This document shows positions 58,950-64,000 of a DNA stretch of 64,000 nucleotides, piece by piece. Position 1 is the first letter of the stretch; each line of letters starts with the position of its first letter. A program made the translations under genes and the position numbers. Source of the DNA: Medicago truncatula (Eukaryota > Streptophyta > Magnoliopsida > Fabales > Fabaceae); the NCBI RefSeq assembly GCF_003473485.1, contig NC_053045.1, forward strand, positions 37,918,494-37,982,493, in the 5' to 3' direction. The notes under the pieces are model-generated. The model was not told where the DNA came from. It saw nothing but the letters and a program-made list of their open reading frames with translations, and searched no databases.

Positions 58950-61240
58950 TAATGAAAGATGAATGAATACTTTTGATTGGGGACAACTTCGATGGATAAC
59001 CTCTACTCGTATTTCATTGATGGATAATGTAGTTGTCACCATATTTAAAATTGGATAGCAAAAGTCAGGAGACAATTAACCACAATAAACGTACAAGTCT
59101 ATGCTATTAATATCAATATGAACACATAAAAAAGGTTCACATTTGTCTTGTGTTGTCTTCTTAACTAAGCTTCAAATCTTAGGTAAATTTTTTCCTTAGG
59201 TTTCTTTTACCACCAACTTTTCTAATAATAAGCAATGTTTGTAAATTGTAATGGACTCAACCTTCTAAACAAGATTTTCTTGTGCTAATAAGTTGAACAA
59301 CCTTTAGTTTGAGAAACAGTGACCAACCCCAGCTTCTACTAATCCAATTAACAAACTTACAAAAGTATTTATTAAGTATTTTGATTTAACGAAATCTGTC
59401 TATATGTGGCAAACATGTACAAAATGAGCTAGTATATGCATAAACATATATTAAACAGTTAAATTAAATACCTAATCTAAAGGAAATCAAATTCCACAAG
59501 TAACAAAGTGGATCTTTGTTATTGTTGTTGGGAAGTTTTCCATTTACACGAAAGCTTTTTAGAAAACTGGATTGTTACTGGTTAGTTAGTTAATTAATTT
59601 TATTTTTTTTATTAAAGATGCAAAACAAAAACAAGGTGGCTTGTAAATGTGGATCATGAGGTAATGTTGAAAGAAAATCTCCGGCAAGGTCTACCATCCT
59701 TTTAACCCCCAAATTGACTATTGCATATTCATGATGTCATTTAAATATGTGGGTTTGAGACACCATAATAAAACCACTATTTAATGTGTCTAGAATAAAA
59801 AGGATGCAGTGTTCTTTGGAGAGGTACTCGAACCCTCTCTTTAAATCCTTTTTATATAATCAGATACCAAATAATGTAAAAATAAATATATAGTTATTTC
59901 ATTCGTAAAAATAGTCGTTAATTCATTGGTTTAGTGAACAAATAGTAAAATAGTTCGATTTCTAAATGTACTGTAGAAGCCCTCGTCATTTCTTCTCATT
60001 ATTCCTATCTTTTCTTTGGGGGATTGTTTGATTGGTTTGAGTCTGGAGGTTATGGATTCAAACGTAAATATGAATGTAACAACTAATTACCACTATAATT
60101 TGTCATTAAAAAAATATTACTATGTTTTTGTTGATCAATAAAGGTATTAGGTATATTAATTCAACTTTACGTTACATATTAGCGTTTCAAATGCATTTCA
60201 TGGCATATGCATTTGAGATTTTGCGCACTCCACCATTTTTATAAGTTGAATGATTAAAAATGTAAAAGCAGTTTAGTACCAAAAAAGATGTAAAAATTAA
60301 ACTGAAAACAGATTTTATAAAAGTTAATTTTATAAAAGTTAATTTATGGGAGCTTCTACGGTGCAGTTATGAAATTGACTTTTCTGAAAAAGTTAATTTT
60401 AATCTTAATGTTTGATTCATTTTTAAATTGTTTATTACTGATTAATGATCAATAGTAATTCATCTAGTAATGCTTGCAACATCTTAGACTTAAATGTACT
60501 ATTTTATCGTTGACATCTTTAACATGCAAACAGAGTTGCTGATATCATGTGAGTGTTACACTTTGTGGGGTGTTACACTTAAAATAAGGTAGGATAAAAT
60601 TAGATTAAGTGTATTCTTGTTAATCTGATGATACTAAGAAGACTGAACTTTTGATGTCACTGTACAAACAGTGAGGTGTTACTCACAACACTTTTGATGC
60701 TACAGTGTTAACTTCACCAGAAAAATCATTTTAATGACTTCACCATAGAGTTTTCCTTTATAAAAACAATCATTTTATTTTTAAATTATAGAAACGATTT
60801 TACTTTTTGTGGTTAAATTGCTAAAGAAAAATGCTGACCATTCAAAGAAGGCAGTGACATGTGGGATGCATATATATGATTGATTAGTTGCTTCCTCTCA
60901 ATATAATATTGATTGTTTCCCTATAGGGAGTTGGTTCAATGCTCTAAAATCCAATGAAAATTATAAAACCATTTGTTTGGTAAAAGGAAGATGAGTGGAA
61001 AGCACTCAATATTGGTTGGAGAACTCTCTTTATTTACAATTTATTTTAATGCCTACATATAAACCAAAGATAATAGTGCCAAAATTTCTGTTACATCAAA
61101 ACGAAGATTATTATATTTTTGGTACAAGTTACATTAGGATTTTGATGGTTCAGAATTGTGATCAATGAGAACTATTTTGGCAATATACGACTACTTAGGC
61201 CGTAGCTAGCTACTGCAGTGTATAAGTTTTGACTATACTT
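58950..61240. other. AT-rich intergenic region, nothing recognised
   Basis: No frame of interest and no clear TIR pair was seen. Short direct repeats such as TTTTATAAAAGTTAATTT occur near 60310-60345. Confidence 0.5.
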
Positions 61241-61290
61241 TTCTCATCTGAATGCCTCCTCGCGCGCCCGGCATAATTTATTAAAATATC

Positions 61291-61820
61291 TCTGGTCCGG
61301 ATTATATAATCCGGACCAGATTGTTAGTTATTTCTGGAAACAGAAATCCGGACCAGATGTTATGTAATTTTCTGTGTCTTTCTTTGATGTCAAGGGTCTC
61401 TGTTGACTGTTATATGAACCCCACACAAGCTGCAATGCATTGCAATTGCAGGGTTCCTATGAACGGTCAACAATGACCATGACACCATCGACACCCCTAA
61501 AAAACTAAAAAACATTTGAAGAAAATGGAAGAAAAGAGGTGAAGTGAAGAATGAAGGTATTTGTTGAAGATGGAAGCCTATTTATAGCCTAATAAACAAG
61601 TCCTAGGTCATTAATACAGTCAATGAAAACGTGTTATTGCTTGTAACCGTCCAAACCCACAATAATGACTCTGAATCTTTCCGGAGTTTACATTCCGGAA
61701 TGTCCTTATCCCTACAGGAAGTGCCAACTTTTCTCTCGTTCACCACCATTATCGCATTAATCCGAAAAATATATTCCGAAAAACAAGTGTGCATTCCGGA
61801 TTTTATATTCCGGAATGCAT
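61291..61820. repeat. Cluster of TCCGGA-centred palindromes
   Basis: 61291-61320 is a perfect 30-bp palindrome with TCTGGTCCGG arms; one arm (ATCCGGACCAGAT) recurs at 61346-61358. CATTCCGGAATG lies at 61691-61702. At 61791-61800 and 61809-61818 GCATTCCGGA and its inverse surround an 8-bp spacer. The function is unknown; the stretch resembles the interior of a TIR or retroelement more than a gene. Confidence 0.8.
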
Positions 61821-62213
61821 CAGTCATGGCCGGTGGTCTGCATCACACGTTTTTGTCGGTGGTCAAGTAAAAAAAAGTGGTAAAACGCGTTTTTTAACTG
61901 CATTTATGGCCTCCCAACCATCCTCTCCCACCCTCTCCTCCTCTTTTTCCTTCTACAACCATGGTTTTTCATCGTTGGCCTTTCATAGATAAGAGCCTCG
62001 TTGAAAACTTTTAGGGTTTGTATGAACGGTCAATGAGGATGGAACCGCGCTGCAACAAAGTACGATTCATATGAGGGTCATGTGGGTCAGTGCGGTTCTT
62101 AACTTGGCCTGTCTGGGCGTAAGTTTGAGCACCCCACATCTCCCTCAGGAGCATTGTTTTCTTCTTCCCGCCCTCCTCTTCCCCCCTCCTCCGGTTTTTG
62201 TCCAATAGACAAA

Positions 62214-62242
62214 CTACTGGTATGTTCCATCACATACCAGTG
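62214..62242. repeat. Perfect hairpin, 9-bp arms
   Basis: ACTGGTATG and CATACCAGT are separated by 8 bases. Downstream are TATAAATAG (about 62285) and an AATAAA run (about 62357), giving the look of an LTR or promoter-terminator cassette, but no matching second LTR was found. Confidence 0.6.
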
Positions 62243-62369
62243 GTTAGGCTCTTATGAGATTAGAATTAGGCTCATAGGAGATTATAAATAGATTTAGGAT
62301 CTTATGTAATAAGCTTAAAAAGCTTGAAAATTATTGTAATGTATTGTTCATATATTAATAAAATGAGTT

Positions 62370-64000
62370 CTTTTTATTTTATTCACATTTTATTTTACGA
62401 ATTGTAAAGCTTAAAATTGCAAAACTTTTGGTAAAACATTATTCTGAACTTTAAAATCCGAAAACATCTGCAAAAAATTCTAACAATAAATTCCGAAATA
62501 CGAAATCCAGACGAGGGGTAAAATTGGAAAAAAAATAAAGGACACTAGGAAAGACATAGGATGAGAAAAGTAATAGTCATAAATTTTGGATATTAAGCAC
62601 CAAATTTACAATGGCGGTGTAGTCAATGTTGCGATTGGAGAAGCTATAAGGCATCGTCATCATGAAGTTATTCTCACACCCTCACCTAAAAATGGAATAG
62701 TTGGTTAGTTCTTCAATTAATTTAATATTTAGAACTTGGATATTGAGTAGACAATTGAAAAAATATTCTTGTAATTTCTTGTACATAACATACACAATCC
62801 TTTTTCAATTAGGGGTTGACTATGAATTGCATGGCATAATTATTCTTTGAAATGTAGTGGTACACGTACAATGAGCAATATGCATACCGTTTTTTTACGA
62901 CAACAGACTACATACCTAGTGTTTCTTTCCAATCTTATGTAGGCCACATTATATTCTAAAGTATTACCCGTTTTGAGTTTTGGATGCACATCATTTAAGA
63001 TGTACGTGTGTTGTATATAAGTTACATTTGACTTCCAAGTAATACGAGACTTTAAAGTGTATCATAACATTTGTCTTCGGTCAATGCTAACTTTGAGTTG
63101 GTGGGTCCAATATTCACATAAGGCGTCAATGTTCTGATCTAGAACTTCAAACCGTGGATCGATGAAGTTGCTCTGCGGACCTTTGAGTGGCGAAGCTTGA
63201 TTGGAAGCCTTGTCATATGCCTCAATGGCATATGAATGATAATTCTGAATGGACCCATCTGATGGTTTGACGGGTCCATGTCTTTAGCCCCAGAGGTGGG
63301 GGATGTACCTGCAAACACTTCAATGCTCATGTCAACATAGGACATGGGTGAGAGGTTTTTAGATTAAAAAAATGAGTATTTGGAAAAGAGGCTATGAGTT
63401 AGCCTTTATAGTAGACCGGGTAGGTTTCAAGGGTAAATGTAGACCCTAAACACTAAACCTTAGCTGCGACAATTGTCTTCTTGGGTTGTTGTAAACATAT
63501 CGTGATTTGATCTTCATCAATTGTCTTTGTACAAATCTGAAGGTCCTTGTACAATTTGATGATTCTTGTACAATCTGACGCTCTTTGTACAAACAGGGGT
63601 CCTTATACCATCTTCCATGTGCTTTTAAGGCAAGTATACATGACAGTTAACCTCTCAAGGTGGCCTGGTGCTAGTAGTGACTCAAGGTGGCCTAGTTTGC
63701 GGATGAATTGAGCCTTAGTCCAACAATTAAAATAAAAAGACCAAATATATCATGAGATCCTTTAAATTTAAGGTTTGTAGTAACCCTTGCCAATTCACTA
63801 TCTCTTCTAACATTTTCAAATCATCTATACATATGATAATGTCATCGCTCCCATAACATCTCCTTCCTCATCTGCCGAACTAGATAAATTTTGGGTGTGT
63901 GCTATTAGTTTCTCTGTGATGTGTGCTTTTATGTTCATATATGAGCGTGTGAGTTGATAATTGGTGTGGGGTTTTCCTAACATAAATTTTTTACTTTTCA
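62370..64000. other. Right end of window, no supported gene
   Basis: A short unmatched coding-like stretch (about 62610-62706, reading GVVNVAIGEAIRHRHHEVIL in one frame) ends in a stop. A degenerate array of about 20-bp units containing CTTGTACAAT lies at 63523-63605. Nothing else was recognised. Confidence 0.4.

Noticed and set aside
61603-62205. Several open frames of 64-79 aa on both strands
   Set aside because: They overlap each other and the palindrome cluster; none resembles a protein family.
1-64000. CRISPR arrays, operons, riboswitches, rRNA genes
   Set aside because: Nothing of the kind is visible, and the eukaryotic gene structure makes most of them irrelevant.

Overview
The window is plant nuclear DNA, AT-rich and intron-bearing, most likely from a legume of the Medicago/Trifolium type. 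The clade call is an inference. It rests on protein similarity and on the dense load of small TIR transposons, one of which carries the GGTTAAATATGTTTTTGGTCC terminus common in legume genomes. No organellar, bacterial or viral replicon is present.

Layout, left to right: the first coding exon of a TOM1-like (VHS) ESCRT adaptor on - (245-766, continues out of the window); a four-exon TIM22 mitochondrial import gene on + (6332-10235) with a hAT element in front and a truncated LINE in intron 1; a UGT91-type glycosyltransferase on + (11636-13039) that is full length except for one TGA at codon 22; a class A1 heat-shock factor on - (15804-17945); a transposon-rich stretch (18.3-28.9 kb) holding a decayed tandem duplicate of the 3' end of a CYP76-like P450; the intact CYP76-like P450 on - (30196-33485); a CHX18-type cation/H+ antiporter on - (38850-42358); two tandem Bet v 1/PR-10 (norcoclaurine-synthase-like) genes on + (44674-45436 and 49040-50031); then about 14 kb with no convincing intact gene, holding hAT transposase debris, a solo LTR with a nested hAT MITE, and a cluster of TCCGGA palindromes.

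The genes are unrelated housekeeping, stress and specialised-metabolism genes. There is no operon-like system, and I saw no evidence of a new biological system. What the sequence records best is transposition history. Several insertions have exact target-site duplications (8 bp for hAT at 4377, 23772 and 58134; 9 bp for the Mutator-like MITE at 22774; 5 bp for the solo LTR at 57549; 13-14 bp for retroposons at 6788 and 23400). Two are confirmed by empty sites in paralogous copies inside the same window. Exon boundaries were placed by eye from GT/AG sites, reading frame and remembered family structure; no search was run.
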